A stretch of 64,000 bases of DNA from assembly GCA_947259495.1 (NCBI GenBank), contig CAMYLV010000004.1, positions 62,001 to 126,000 on the forward strand. Direction: 5' to 3'. This document shows positions 8,010 to 16,745 of the stretch, one piece after another. A model generated the notes under the pieces. The model was given only the letters and a program-made list of their open reading frames with translations, made no database searches and was not told the origin of the DNA. This DNA comes from an uncultured Desulfobacterales bacterium (GTDB lineage: Bacteria; Desulfobacterota; Desulfobacteria; Desulfobacterales; JAHEIW01). Made by a program: the position numbers and the translations under genes. Position 1 is the first letter of the stretch. Every line of letters begins with the position of its first letter.

Positions 8010-9737
8010 ATGCCATCCAAATTTGATCCGATTACCCTGGAAATTTTGTGGCGCCGGCTGATCTCCATCGTCGATGAAGCCGATGCTTCGGTCGCGCGCA
8101 CTGCTTTTTCAAGTCTTTTACGCGATGCCCACGATTATACCTGCATGTTTACCGACAGCCGGGGGCAGGAACTGGTTCAGGGAACCTTCTGCACACCGGG
8201 TCAGGCCGGGGCGATGGCGCTGGGGGTAAAAGCCATCATTAAGTCGACACCGCTGGAGCAATACAAACCGGGAGACGTCTTGATCGTCAACGATCCCTGG
8301 CTGCTGGCGGGCCATTTAAATGACGTCTGTGTGCTGAGCCCCATTTTCTATAAAGAACGCCCGGTGGCCTTTACGGCCTGTGTTTTTCATCACTCGGACA
8401 TCGGTGGCAGGGTGGCCTCCGATAACCGACAGGTTTTTGAAGAGGGGTTGTTTATCCCTCCCATAAAGCTCTATGATGGCGGTGTCCTGAATGAACCGGT
8501 GTTGAAAATGATCCGCTGGAATGTGAGAACCCCCGAAGAGGTCAACGGGGATATCCGCTCCCAGGTTGCCGCCAACCATGTGTGCGCCCAGAAAATTATC
8601 GAAATGCTGGAAGATGAGGGCCTGGATACACTTGATGATCTGGCAGATGAAATCATCGATCGAACCGAAGCCAGTATGCGGGCAGCCATCAGCAAAATAC
8701 CTGACGGCGTTTATTTCTATGAAGGCGTTATTGAGGGCGCCGGACAGAGAAAAGATATTGATGTCAAACTCAAAGCCGAAGTGAAGGGCAGCGATATTCA
8801 TATCGATTTTGCGGGGACATCACCGCAGGTCGATTGGGGTGGCAATGTGGTTTATAATTTTACCTATGCATATGTCTTTATGGCCGTTAAAAGTGCGTTT
8901 GATCCGGATGTCCCGATTAATGAGGGCGCGACCCGCCCGGTCAAAATGACTGCACCGCAGGGCAGTGTGGTCAATTGCAATTTTCCGGCGGCTGTTGCGG
9001 CCCGGATGCAAATCGGGCATTTTATGACCGAGATGGTGTTCAAGGCTCTGGCGCAAGCTACCCCGGACAATATTATTGCCGAAAGCGGCGGCACGCCGGC
9101 TCAAACCAATATCTTTTACGGCAAGCGTTTTAACGGCAAGCCCTGGTTGACCATGATCATTCGCGGCGGCGGAATGGGCGCCAGCAGTAAAATGGACGGA
9201 CACCATTGTGCTATCTTTCCGGCAAACGGTGCCAACACGCCCGTTGAAATTTTTGAAAGTGACACCCCCCTTATTGTGGAAGAGCGCAGTCTGATATGCA
9301 ATTCCGGTGGACCCGGTAAGATGCGAGGCGGTCTGGGAAGAAAATTTGTGATCCGGATTCCCGATGATGAATTTGCCCCTCAAGCCCCAACTTCGATTGC
9401 CATTCAGGCCGGCAGATACCGCTATCCGCCTGGCGGCCTGTTTAAAGGAGGTGCCGCCAACAAAGCGCAATTTATGGTTAACGATCAGGCTGGTGACTCC
9501 AGCGGGTTAACCTTATGTGAGTCAGGTGATGTCATCAAGTTTATCAGCGCCGGTGGCGGGGGTTATGGTGATTCACTGGCGAGAGATCCGCAGGCAGTTG
9601 AACAGGATGTTCGCAACGAATATGTCAGTCTAGAGCGGGCACAGGCAGATTACGGCGTGGTCATTGATCCGAAAACGCTCAAGGTTGATTTAGAGAAAAC
9701 GAAGAAATTGCGTGAGCAAAGAACAATCGGAGGTTAA
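8010..9737 (+). CDS. hyuB: HyuB-type hydantoinase/oxoprolinase/acetone carboxylase subunit
   Basis: A 575-residue HyuB family protein, near full length for this family. Key stretches are 'DPITLEILWRRLISIVDEA' at the N-terminus, 'DYTCMFTDSRGQELVQG', 'YKPGDVLIVNDPWLLAGHLNDVCVLSPIF' and 'VFHHSDIGGR' (metal-type His/Asp residues of the catalytic subunit), and a C-terminal glycine-rich 'CNSGGPGKMRGGLGR' and 'SAGGGGYGDSLARDP'. It starts at ATG after AGGAAG. With HyuA it would form the ATP-dependent amide-opening or carboxylating complex of this pathway. The two genes are the same strand but separated by a repeat element, an unusual gap for an obligate pair. Confidence 0.85.
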   Translation: MPSKFDPITLEILWRRLISIVDEADASVARTAFSSLLRDAHDYTCMFTDSRGQELVQGTFCTPGQAGAMALGVKAIIKSTPLEQYKPGDVLIVNDPWLLAGHLNDVCVLSPIFYKERPVAFTACVFHHSDIGGRVASDNRQVFEEGLFIPPIKLYDGGVLNEPVLKMIRWNVRTPEEVNGDIRSQVAANHVCAQKIIEMLEDEGLDTLDDLADEIIDRTEASMRAAISKIPDGVYFYEGVIEGAGQRKDIDVKLKAEVKGSDIHIDFAGTSPQVDWGGNVVYNFTYAYVFMAVKSAFDPDVPINEGATRPVKMTAPQGSVVNCNFPAAVAARMQIGHFMTEMVFKALAQATPDNIIAESGGTPAQTNIFYGKRFNGKPWLTMIIRGGGMGASSKMDGHHCAIFPANGANTPVEIFESDTPLIVEERSLICNSGGPGKMRGGLGRKFVIRIPDDEFAPQAPTSIAIQAGRYRYPPGGLFKGGAANKAQFMVNDQAGDSSGLTLCESGDVIKFISAGGGGYGDSLARDPQAVEQDVRNEYVSLERAQADYGVVIDPKTLKVDLEKTKKLREQRTIGG

Positions 9738-9745
9738 TCTACGAT

Positions 9746-9772
9746 TAGGGGCGGGGATAAACCCCGCCCCTA
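9746..9772. repeat. GC-rich REP-like hairpin
   Basis: TAGGGGCGGGG and CCCCGCCCCTA are perfect 11-base arms around ATAAA, directly after the hyuB stop codon. The sequence matches a very widespread class of bacterial dispersed hairpins (GGGGCGGG ... CCCGCCCC). No T-run follows, so it may act as an RNA stabiliser or partial terminator rather than a full stop. Confidence 0.6.
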
Positions 9773-9805
9773 CAAACAATATTTGGCTGATGGAGATCAA
9801 TAATC

Positions 9806-11095
9806 GTGAAAACCTTTATGCCGTCATTTAAAGATGTAGAAGCGCTCAAAAAACATCAGTTAGACGGCCTTCAGTGGACCGTTGCTCACGCTTACCGGGG
9901 TTCTGCGTTCTATCGCAAAAGGCTTGATGATGCCGGCGTTGCGCCGGAAGATATCCATTCCCTGGATGACATTCAAAAATTACCCTTTACAACCGCGGAT
10001 GATCTGCGCCAGGGATATCCTTTCCCGCTGCTTTCCGTACCCGAATCAAAGGTGGTCAGAATACACGCGTCATCCGGCACCACCGGCAAACGCAAAATTC
10101 TGTCCTATTCCCAGAAGGATATCGACGATTGGACTCATTTTTTTGCTCGTTGCTATGAAATGGCCGGTCTGAATGCGGAAGATCGGGTGCAGATTACCGT
10201 CGGATATGGTGTTTGGACGGCAGGTGCCAGTTTTCAACTGGGATGCGAAAGATTCGGAGCAATGGCGCTTCCGGTCGGCCCCGGTAACGTGGATATGCAG
10301 TGTCAGTTTCTGGTGGACCTGCAGTCTACTGTCATGTGCTGCACCGCATCCATGGGTTTGCTGATGGCTGAAGAAGTCAACCGCAGGGGCCTTAAGGATA
10401 AAATTGCGCTTAGAAAAATGATATTCGGCTCCGAGCGCAGCAGCGATGCCATGCGAAAGCGAATAAAAGAACTGCTGGGCCTGGCGGATATGTTTGATAT
10501 TACCGGCCTGACGGAGTTATATGGACCCGGTACCGGTCTGGATTGTCATTACCATGAAGGCATTCACTATTGGGCCGACTACTATATTCTGGAGATTCTG
10601 GATCAAAAAAAATTGGAACCGGTTGCTCCAGGCGAGATCGGAGAAATGGTTGTGACAACCTTATGCAAGGAAGCTGCGCCGCTCATCCGCTACCGGACGC
10701 GCGATCTGACACGCCTGATCGATCATCCGTGTTCGTGCGGCAGTGTCCTGCCGATGCACGACAGAATTTTGGGGCGATCGGACGATATGATTATTTTTCG
10801 AGCGGTCAATATATACCCCGGTCAGGTTGACCAGGTGTTATCGACCAATGCGGATGCCGGCTGTGAATACCAGGTGCATCTGGACCGTAAAGAAGACGGC
10901 AAAGACTATATGACCATTCGGCTCGAATGCAACGAGGGTTTTGAGCGATCCCGCATGCCGGAGCTGGCCCAAACAGTCAGCGCTGAAATAAAAAATAAAA
11001 TCATGGTCAGCGCAAATGTCGAAGTTGTACCTTACGGCTCGCTGCCCAGATCGGAAAGGAAGTCCAAGCGGTTTTTCGACAATCGTCCCGAATAG
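9806..11095 (+). CDS. PaaK-like AMP-forming acyl-CoA ligase
   Basis: A 429-residue adenylate-forming enzyme of the phenylacetate-CoA ligase type, which activates a carboxylic acid to acyl-AMP and then acyl-CoA. It has the phosphate loop 'HASSGTTGKRKILSYS' (about 88-103), 'DRVQITVGYGVWTAGASFQLG', 'FGSERSSDAMRKRI', 'DITGLTELYGPG' (adenine motif), 'LIRYRTRDLTRL' and the hinge 'RILGRSDDMIIFRAVNIYPGQVDQVL', with a PaaK C-terminal subdomain ending 'RKSKRFFD'. The start is GTG at 9806 with GGAG ten bases upstream. In this cluster it likely performs the entry activation of the imported acid, beside or instead of the CoA-transferase. The chemical substrate is not inferable. Confidence 0.85.
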   Translation: MKTFMPSFKDVEALKKHQLDGLQWTVAHAYRGSAFYRKRLDDAGVAPEDIHSLDDIQKLPFTTADDLRQGYPFPLLSVPESKVVRIHASSGTTGKRKILSYSQKDIDDWTHFFARCYEMAGLNAEDRVQITVGYGVWTAGASFQLGCERFGAMALPVGPGNVDMQCQFLVDLQSTVMCCTASMGLLMAEEVNRRGLKDKIALRKMIFGSERSSDAMRKRIKELLGLADMFDITGLTELYGPGTGLDCHYHEGIHYWADYYILEILDQKKLEPVAPGEIGEMVVTTLCKEAAPLIRYRTRDLTRLIDHPCSCGSVLPMHDRILGRSDDMIIFRAVNIYPGQVDQVLSTNADAGCEYQVHLDRKEDGKDYMTIRLECNEGFERSRMPELAQTVSAEIKNKIMVSANVEVVPYGSLPRSERKSKRFFDNRPE

Positions 11096-11236
11096 TGGCA
11101 CCCTAAAATGGCTATTTTTTGCAATCTTTGTGTCAGACTCAGATTTTTATCCTCGACATACTCTCAGGTATGCCTCCAATAAAAATCTGCGTCTTCCTTG
11201 ACCTTGCAAAAACTATCCTATTTTATGATGCCACTA
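11093..11236. repeat. 144-bp imperfect palindrome beginning at the PaaK-like stop codon
   Basis: The left half (TAGTGGCA ... ATTTTTTGCAA ... CAGATTTTTAT ... CATAC) is matched base for base with about three-quarters identity by the inverse of the right half (GTATG ... ATAAAAATCTG ... TTGCAAAAACTAT ... TGCCACTA). The whole element can fold into one long hairpin. Its first three bases are the TAG stop of the ligase gene. It is best explained as a non-autonomous palindromic mobile element; no gene lies inside. Confidence 0.65.
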
Positions 11237-11351
11237 TAGGTATAATTTTGGCCGACATGATTCAACGGTCAGATTTTTAGTTATTAACATATAACTTGTA
11301 ACTATTAACATTAATTCCGGCTATGCCGGAAGTAGCAAGGAGGATACTGCG

Positions 11352-12542
11352 ATGTTGCAAAAAGCGTTTATACCTTACGGGGGGTACTACAGTTCACCTT
11401 TTTCCCGCTGGCAGGGAACACTGGCAAATGATAATTCGATTACCCTGGGTGCAGCCACCGCCAAGCGCTGGATTGAAAATAAGAGTTGGGATCCCCGAAT
11501 ATTCGATTACACTTTTTTGGGGATTACCGTCCACCAGCCGCATGCATTTTATGGCGGGCCCTGGTCGGCCGCGCTTACGGGGGCCGAAGGCGTACCCGGT
11601 TTGCTCGTCAGCCAGGCCTGTTCGACATCCACGGTAGCGGTTTACCTTGCAAGCGTAGGCGTGGAAACGGGACTTTACCAGACCCCGTTTTGCCTGATGA
11701 CCGATCGCTGCTCGAATGGTCCGCATTCTGTCTGGCCGAATCCTCTGGGACCTGGAGGGCAGGTTACATCGGAAGACTGGGTAATGGATAACTTCAACAG
11801 AGACCCCTGGGCTGGAGAAGCAATGATTAAAACCGCCGAGAACGTGGTCGCCGAAGCCGGTATTACCCGGGAGCAGTGTGATGCGGTCGCCCTGCGACGC
11901 TATGAGCAGTACCTGGATTCGCTGGCCGACGATCGGGCTTTTCAAAATCGCTACATGTTTCCGGTGGAGGTAAACGTTTCCAGAAAGAAAACCGTTATGT
12001 TCGAAGCGGATGAAGGTGTCATGGAAACCACAGCCGAAGGGTTAGCCAAATTGAGACCGGTGCTGCCCGATGGCGTTCACACCTTTGGCGCTCAGACCCA
12101 TCCGGCTGACGGCAATTGCGGTATCACCGTAACCACTAAAGATAAGGCCAAAGAACTCAGTGCCGATCCAAATGTAGAGATCCAGGTGGTTTCTTATGGA
12201 TATGCGCGTGTGAAACCGGCTTTCATGGCTGCGGCTGTATTTCCGGCGGTCCGGATGGCATTGGAAAAGGCCGACATCGGCGCCAATGACCTCAGCGTTA
12301 TTAAGACACATAATCCATTTGCAGCCAATGATATCCACCTTGCCAATAATTTGGGTGTCGATGTCGACGGCATGAACAATTATGGCTGTTCTCTGATTTA
12401 CGGTCATCCCCAGGGGCCCACCGGTGGGCGCCTGATCATTGAAGGAATCGAAGAGGCGGCCATGAAAGGCGGCGGGTATATGCTTTTCGCTGGATGTGCA
12501 GCCGGTGATACGGCAGCCGCCGTCGTGCTCAAAGTTGGGTAA
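11352..12542 (+). CDS. Atypical thiolase-family enzyme
   Basis: A 396-residue thiolase-fold protein (AAGGAGG site, ATG). The nucleophile region is 'VSQACSTSTVAVYLA' (Cys about 90), the His region is 'YGHPQGPTGGR' and the second Cys is in 'FAGCAAGDTAAAVV', so the Cys-His-Cys set is present. The usual NEAFA motif is 'HNPFAAND', a substitution seen in degradative thiolases with unusual substrates. Thiolases cleave beta-ketoacyl-CoA with CoA or run the reverse condensation. It is probably the last C-C cleavage step of the catabolic route. No DUF35/OB-fold partner gene is adjacent, unlike many SCP2-type thiolase-like pairs. A 100-base AT-rich leader precedes it, suggesting a possible internal promoter. 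Confidence 0.8.
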   Translation: MLQKAFIPYGGYYSSPFSRWQGTLANDNSITLGAATAKRWIENKSWDPRIFDYTFLGITVHQPHAFYGGPWSAALTGAEGVPGLLVSQACSTSTVAVYLASVGVETGLYQTPFCLMTDRCSNGPHSVWPNPLGPGGQVTSEDWVMDNFNRDPWAGEAMIKTAENVVAEAGITREQCDAVALRRYEQYLDSLADDRAFQNRYMFPVEVNVSRKKTVMFEADEGVMETTAEGLAKLRPVLPDGVHTFGAQTHPADGNCGITVTTKDKAKELSADPNVEIQVVSYGYARVKPAFMAAAVFPAVRMALEKADIGANDLSVIKTHNPFAANDIHLANNLGVDVDGMNNYGCSLIYGHPQGPTGGRLIIEGIEEAAMKGGGYMLFAGCAAGDTAAAVVLKVG

Positions 12543-12756
12543 AGTGAGTTGAGGGTTACGGGTTGCGTGATCCGGGGTTTGCGTTGCAGAACCTGGGTTA
12601 CGCATGGCAGAGTGCAAGATAAAAGAAATTTGAATTAAATTTCGAATATTTGCCGTGTGCCGTGAACCCTGCGCCTTGACGTCTTTGTTAAAAAGAAGTG
12701 GTTACTTTAACTGATTTGGATCAGTATTCATAAATAGTTACGTTTGAGGTGTTTAT

Positions 12757-13641
12757 ATGAGACAGTTCACATATTTAACTCCCAAAACCCTGGATGAAGC
12801 AATATCGTTACATGTAGCTCATGGTGAAAGCGCTAGATATGTTGCCGGGGGTACCGATGTGCTGGTGAAAATCAAAGAAGGGAAGTTCGCACCAGATTAC
12901 CTGATCTCACTGAAACACATTATCGGTCAGGATCGCCCTTTTTTAAATCAGGAAACCGGCGAGCTATATATCGGTGCTTTTTGTACCCACGGATCCATCG
13001 AACAATCACCACTGGTTCAGCATCATTATCCCATTATCCATGATGCCGTCAAAAATATCGGATCCGTGCAAATTCGCAATGTAGCCACCATTGGCGGCAA
13101 TCTGGTTAACGCCGTACCTTCAGCCGATGGTGCCATCCCATTAATTGTTTTGGACAGTAAAGCCAACATCTATGGCACCAAAGGTCAGCGGTCGGTTGAT
13201 CTGCAGCGATTTTTTCTGGGGCCGGGGCAGTGCGATCTCGAAGCGGGTGAAATATTGACTGAGATCGTCATTCCGCCACCGCTGCCGCGCACAGGCAGTG
13301 CTTACATAAAGCACGGCCGGCGAGAAGCCATGGAACTGCCGATGCTGGGGGTGGGCGTTTTATTGTGCCTTGAAGAAGATATGACCACCTGTGCTAAAGC
13401 CAGAATTTGTCTGGGAGTGGCGGCTCCAACGCCGTTCAGAGCATTGGCGGCCGAGAAATACTTAAAGGGCAAAACCGTGGATGAAAATAACCTGACCGAG
13501 GCCGGCCGTCTTGCCGGCCAGGAATCAAAGGTTCGGGACAGTATTCGCGGAGTGGCCTGGTACCGGCGGGAAATGGTGGGCGTGCTGGTCAAGCGCATGG
13601 GGCTTAAAGCGCTTGAACGCGCCAAAGAGAGGCATAAGTAA
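12757..13641 (+). CDS. Molybdenum hydroxylase FAD-binding (CoxM-type) subunit
   Basis: A 294-residue FAD subunit of the xanthine dehydrogenase/CO dehydrogenase family. It has 'YVAGGTDVLVKIKEGK' (FAD pyrophosphate loop, about 28-43), 'IGSVQIRNVATIGGNLVNAVPSADGAIPL' (second FAD motif, about 108-136) and the C-terminal CO-dehydrogenase flavoprotein domain 'GVAAPTPFRALAAEKYLKGK'. It passes electrons from the 2Fe-2S subunit to an acceptor. The ATG follows GAGGTG. The order FAD, Fe-S, Mo subunit is the standard coxMSL/hcrBCA arrangement, and the genes continue on the same strand. A 214-base spacer upstream with low-complexity G/T-rich sequence may hold a promoter, but none is clear. Confidence 0.9.
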   Translation: MRQFTYLTPKTLDEAISLHVAHGESARYVAGGTDVLVKIKEGKFAPDYLISLKHIIGQDRPFLNQETGELYIGAFCTHGSIEQSPLVQHHYPIIHDAVKNIGSVQIRNVATIGGNLVNAVPSADGAIPLIVLDSKANIYGTKGQRSVDLQRFFLGPGQCDLEAGEILTEIVIPPPLPRTGSAYIKHGRREAMELPMLGVGVLLCLEEDMTTCAKARICLGVAAPTPFRALAAEKYLKGKTVDENNLTEAGRLAGQESKVRDSIRGVAWYRREMVGVLVKRMGLKALERAKERHK

Positions 13642-13796
13642 GTGCGGAGGACTGAGGGCTGAGGACTCAGCTAAGGGGAAGGATTTGTCGACTGGAAAAC
13701 CATTTTTGCGGGAGGCGACACCAACAACAATTTGCCCGGCGATTCCATATTCGGGATTCAAGAAACACTATTTTGAAATAAATTCCGGAGGATTTT

Positions 13797-14318
13797 ATGG
13801 CACATGAAATTTCATTTATATTTAATGGGAACGCAATGAAAATGAATATCGAAGACCATTGGACCCTGTTGCATCTGATACGCGAAGAACTGGGTTATAC
13901 CGGAACCAAAGAGGGTTGTGGCAGCGGAGAATGCGGGGCCTGTACCGTCATCGTAGATGATAAAGCCGTTAATTCCTGTCTTTACCTGGCCGCAGAAATC
14001 GATGGCAAGCAGTTAACCACCATTGAAGGATTGGCCGCTGCAGATGGGACCCTGCATCCGATTCAGAAATCTTTTGTTGAAAAGGGGGGTATCCAATGCG
14101 GATTTTGTTCGCCCGGAATGATACTGTCGGCCAAAGCCCTGTTGGATAAGACTCCCAATGCTTCTGAAATCGACATCAAGGAAGCGATTGCCGGCAATCT
14201 TTGCCGCTGTACCGGTTATGTGCAAATCATCGATTCGATAAAAGCCGTCAGCGGATACGGTGAGGACGAACCACACGTGGTGGCATTTAAGACGGACGAA
14301 GGGGAGCGCGGAGAATAA
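13797..14318 (+). CDS. Molybdenum hydroxylase 2Fe-2S (CoxS-type) subunit
   Basis: A 173-residue protein with two 2Fe-2S clusters: a plant-ferredoxin type set 'CGSGECGACTVIVDDKAVNSC' (about 42-62) and a helical set 'CGFCSPGM' with 'CRCTGY' (about 101-145). These are invariant in small subunits of Mo hydroxylases and relay electrons from the Mo centre to FAD. It has a perfect GGAGG site. The C-terminus extends about 20 residues past the usual end with charged residues (HVVAFKTDEGERGE). It lies between the FAD and Mo subunit genes. Confidence 0.93.
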   Translation: MAHEISFIFNGNAMKMNIEDHWTLLHLIREELGYTGTKEGCGSGECGACTVIVDDKAVNSCLYLAAEIDGKQLTTIEGLAAADGTLHPIQKSFVEKGGIQCGFCSPGMILSAKALLDKTPNASEIDIKEAIAGNLCRCTGYVQIIDSIKAVSGYGEDEPHVVAFKTDEGERGE

Positions 14319-14365
14319 AACGAGTTTACATCATTTCTATTCTCGATAAAGCAAGGAGATAACTG

Positions 14366-16693
14366 ATGCAAAATTTGTGTTCGGTTGGTAAAAGAGTGCC
14401 CAAGCTGGATGCGGTCGATAAAGCGACCGGGCGGGTAAAATATATTCAAGATCTGAAAGTGGCGGGAATGTTGTATGGCAAAATTCTTTACAGCAAGTAT
14501 GCCCATGCAAAAATCGTCAAAATTAATACAACCAGAGCCAGGGAACTACCCGGCGTTTTGGCTGTGCTGACCGGTGACGACATCCCCGATATCCGCATGG
14601 GCGTGTATAAGGATAATCGTCCGTTAAAGAAGGAAAAAGTGTGCTCTTTTCGCGATGAGGTGGCGGCGGTGGCGGCCACTTCACCGGAGATCGCCGAAGC
14701 AGCATTGAAGCGCATTGAGGTGACCTATGAAGCGTTACCGGCTATATTCGATCCGGAAGCGGCCATGAAAGAGGGAGCGCCGTTGATTCATGAGGCCCAC
14801 AAAACCAATGTTTTGAAAATGCCCTGGAAATTGCATTATGGCGATGTGGAAGCAGCCAAAAAAGAAGCGGCACATACAGTGGAAGACCGGTTCACGACGA
14901 CCTGGGTGACCCATTGCTGTATGGGAACCAGCGGGGCCATTGCCGATTTTGATCCGGCCAACAATCTAACTATCCATACCAACACCCAGATCCCGTCTCT
15001 GGCCCAGAAGGACTTTTTAGAGGCCCTCAAAACGATGGGGATCAGTGACCGCAGGGTTCGGGTGGTCAAGCCCTGCATTGGTGGCGGGTTTGGCAGTAAA
15101 TTGGACACATATGCCTATGAATATATTGCCATTCTACTGGCTTTCCACACGCGTAGACCGGTGAAGATCGAGTTTGATCGCACCGAGGAGTTTATTGCGA
15201 CCTCCACCCGACAACCCACCATCACGCACATATCCCAGGGCTGCGATCAAAACGGAAAACTGCTTTTCCGGGATATAGCGATGATCCTTGACAATGGTGC
15301 CTATACCTCCTGGGGTGCCACCACACCCTCGGTGATGATGATGCCGATTACAACTCTGTATCGGGTGCCGAACGTCCGTTATGAAGCCAAATGTGTCTAC
15401 ACCAACAATACCTATGCTCAGGCCATGCGGGGCTATGGCAACCCTCAGGCGACCTATGCCATCGAAAGCACGATGGACATGCTGGCTGAGGCCGCCGGCA
15501 TTGATCCTGTCGAATTTCGCCGCATCAATGCCAATCAACCCGGCGATGTTTCCACCCAGGGGCTTCGTATTACCACTTGCGGCCTGACGGAATGCATGCA
15601 TGCGGTCAAGGAAAAATTGGAATGGGACCGGCCCAGACAGGCTGGCGAAGGCATCGGCATGGCTTCTCTTATTCATGTGGGCGGTGGCGCACGGGTCTAT
15701 AAATCAGATGGTTGCGGTACGATAATCAAGATGGATGATTTCGGTAAAATCGATCTTTTCACCGGTGCCACCGATATGGGGCAGGGCTCTGATACCGTCA
15801 TTGCTCAAATCGTGGCCGAAGAGCTCGGTCTTGAAGTTGACGATATTCATGTGATTCACACCGATACCGATGTGTGCCCCTGGGATGTGGGGTCCCACGC
15901 CAGCCGAACGACCTTTATTGCCGGTAATGCGGCCCTGGGAGCTGCCCGTAAGCTCAAAGCGCGCATTCTGGAGATGGGGGCCAAGCTGCTTGAGTCACCG
16001 CTAGAGAAATTAAACCTCCAGGGCCGGCATATCGTTCACCAGGATGATGCTGAGAAAAAAATGGCGATCGGAAAGGTTCTGCGCAAAGCGCATTTTAGCC
16101 ACGGGGGGCAGATGTTGATGGCAGAACATTTCTACGATCCGGCCAATGAAAATATGGGTAAAGACTTCCGGGGCAATATGTCGATGACTTACACCTTCGG
16201 CACCCACGGGGTACGTGTCAAAGTGGATGAAGAAACCGGCAAGGTTGAGATTTTACAATACGTTGCCGCCCATGATGTTGGCAAGGCCATTAACCCGCTG
16301 CTGCTGGAAGGTCAGGTATACGGCGGGGTGATGATGGGCGTCGGTTATGCCCTCACCGAGCAGGTCATCTCCGAAAAAGGCCAGAATATGAATCCCAATT
16401 TCCGGGATTATAAAATCCTGACCGCCAAAGATGTCGTGCCGATCAAAGCACCGGTTCTTGAGACCTACGATGAAGACGGGCCTTTTGGTGCCAAAGGCAT
16501 CGGTGAACCGGGCTGCGTGCCGACCGCACCGGCGATTGCCAATGCCATTTACGATGCCGTTGGCGTGCGCATCAAAGAGCTGCCGATTACGCCCGAAAGG
16601 GTTCTGGCTGCCATCAGGGAAAAGAAAGGGCTGGATCTGTGCGGTCAGGCGGTGGACAAAGGAGATGCCGACGAATGCATAATTGAAGAATAG
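14366..16693 (+). CDS. Molybdenum hydroxylase large (CoxL/XdhA-type) subunit
   Basis: A 775-residue molybdopterin-binding catalytic subunit. It begins with the aldehyde oxidase a/b hammerhead domain ('VGKRVPKLDAVDKATGRVKYIQDL'), then 'GGGFGSK' (about 235-241), 'QAMRGYGNPQATYAIES', 'GATDMGQGSDTVIAQIVAEELG' and the active-site glutamate motif 'GAKGIGEPGCVPTAPAIANAI' near the C-terminus. The CO dehydrogenase-specific AYRCSFR loop is absent (here AMRGYGN), so it is not a CO dehydrogenase. The family hydroxylates C-H bonds next to N or C=O with water as oxygen source, or reduces aromatic CoA esters. The nearby mocA, yqeB and yqeC genes suggest a cytosine-dinucleotide, possibly selenium-dependent cofactor. 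Confidence 0.9.
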   Translation: MQNLCSVGKRVPKLDAVDKATGRVKYIQDLKVAGMLYGKILYSKYAHAKIVKINTTRARELPGVLAVLTGDDIPDIRMGVYKDNRPLKKEKVCSFRDEVAAVAATSPEIAEAALKRIEVTYEALPAIFDPEAAMKEGAPLIHEAHKTNVLKMPWKLHYGDVEAAKKEAAHTVEDRFTTTWVTHCCMGTSGAIADFDPANNLTIHTNTQIPSLAQKDFLEALKTMGISDRRVRVVKPCIGGGFGSKLDTYAYEYIAILLAFHTRRPVKIEFDRTEEFIATSTRQPTITHISQGCDQNGKLLFRDIAMILDNGAYTSWGATTPSVMMMPITTLYRVPNVRYEAKCVYTNNTYAQAMRGYGNPQATYAIESTMDMLAEAAGIDPVEFRRINANQPGDVSTQGLRITTCGLTECMHAVKEKLEWDRPRQAGEGIGMASLIHVGGGARVYKSDGCGTIIKMDDFGKIDLFTGATDMGQGSDTVIAQIVAEELGLEVDDIHVIHTDTDVCPWDVGSHASRTTFIAGNAALGAARKLKARILEMGAKLLESPLEKLNLQGRHIVHQDDAEKKMAIGKVLRKAHFSHGGQMLMAEHFYDPANENMGKDFRGNMSMTYTFGTHGVRVKVDEETGKVEILQYVAAHDVGKAINPLLLEGQVYGGVMMGVGYALTEQVISEKGQNMNPNFRDYKILTAKDVVPIKAPVLETYDEDGPFGAKGIGEPGCVPTAPAIANAIYDAVGVRIKELPITPERVLAAIREKKGLDLCGQAVDKGDADECIIEE

Positions 16694-16745
16694 GGGTTTT
16701 TTTAAAAACCACTATAAATCCGTAACCCCCAAAAAGGAGGCTCAA

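Noticed and set aside
5628-9737. Firm assignment of HyuAB as acetone carboxylase
   Set aside because: The gamma subunit is missing, and HyuB is shorter than acetone carboxylase alpha-type subunits; the superfamily name is safer.
14366-16693. Assignment as aerobic CO dehydrogenase
   Set aside because: The CoxL active-site loop with its catalytic Cys (AYRCSFR) is absent; the loop reads AMRGYGN.
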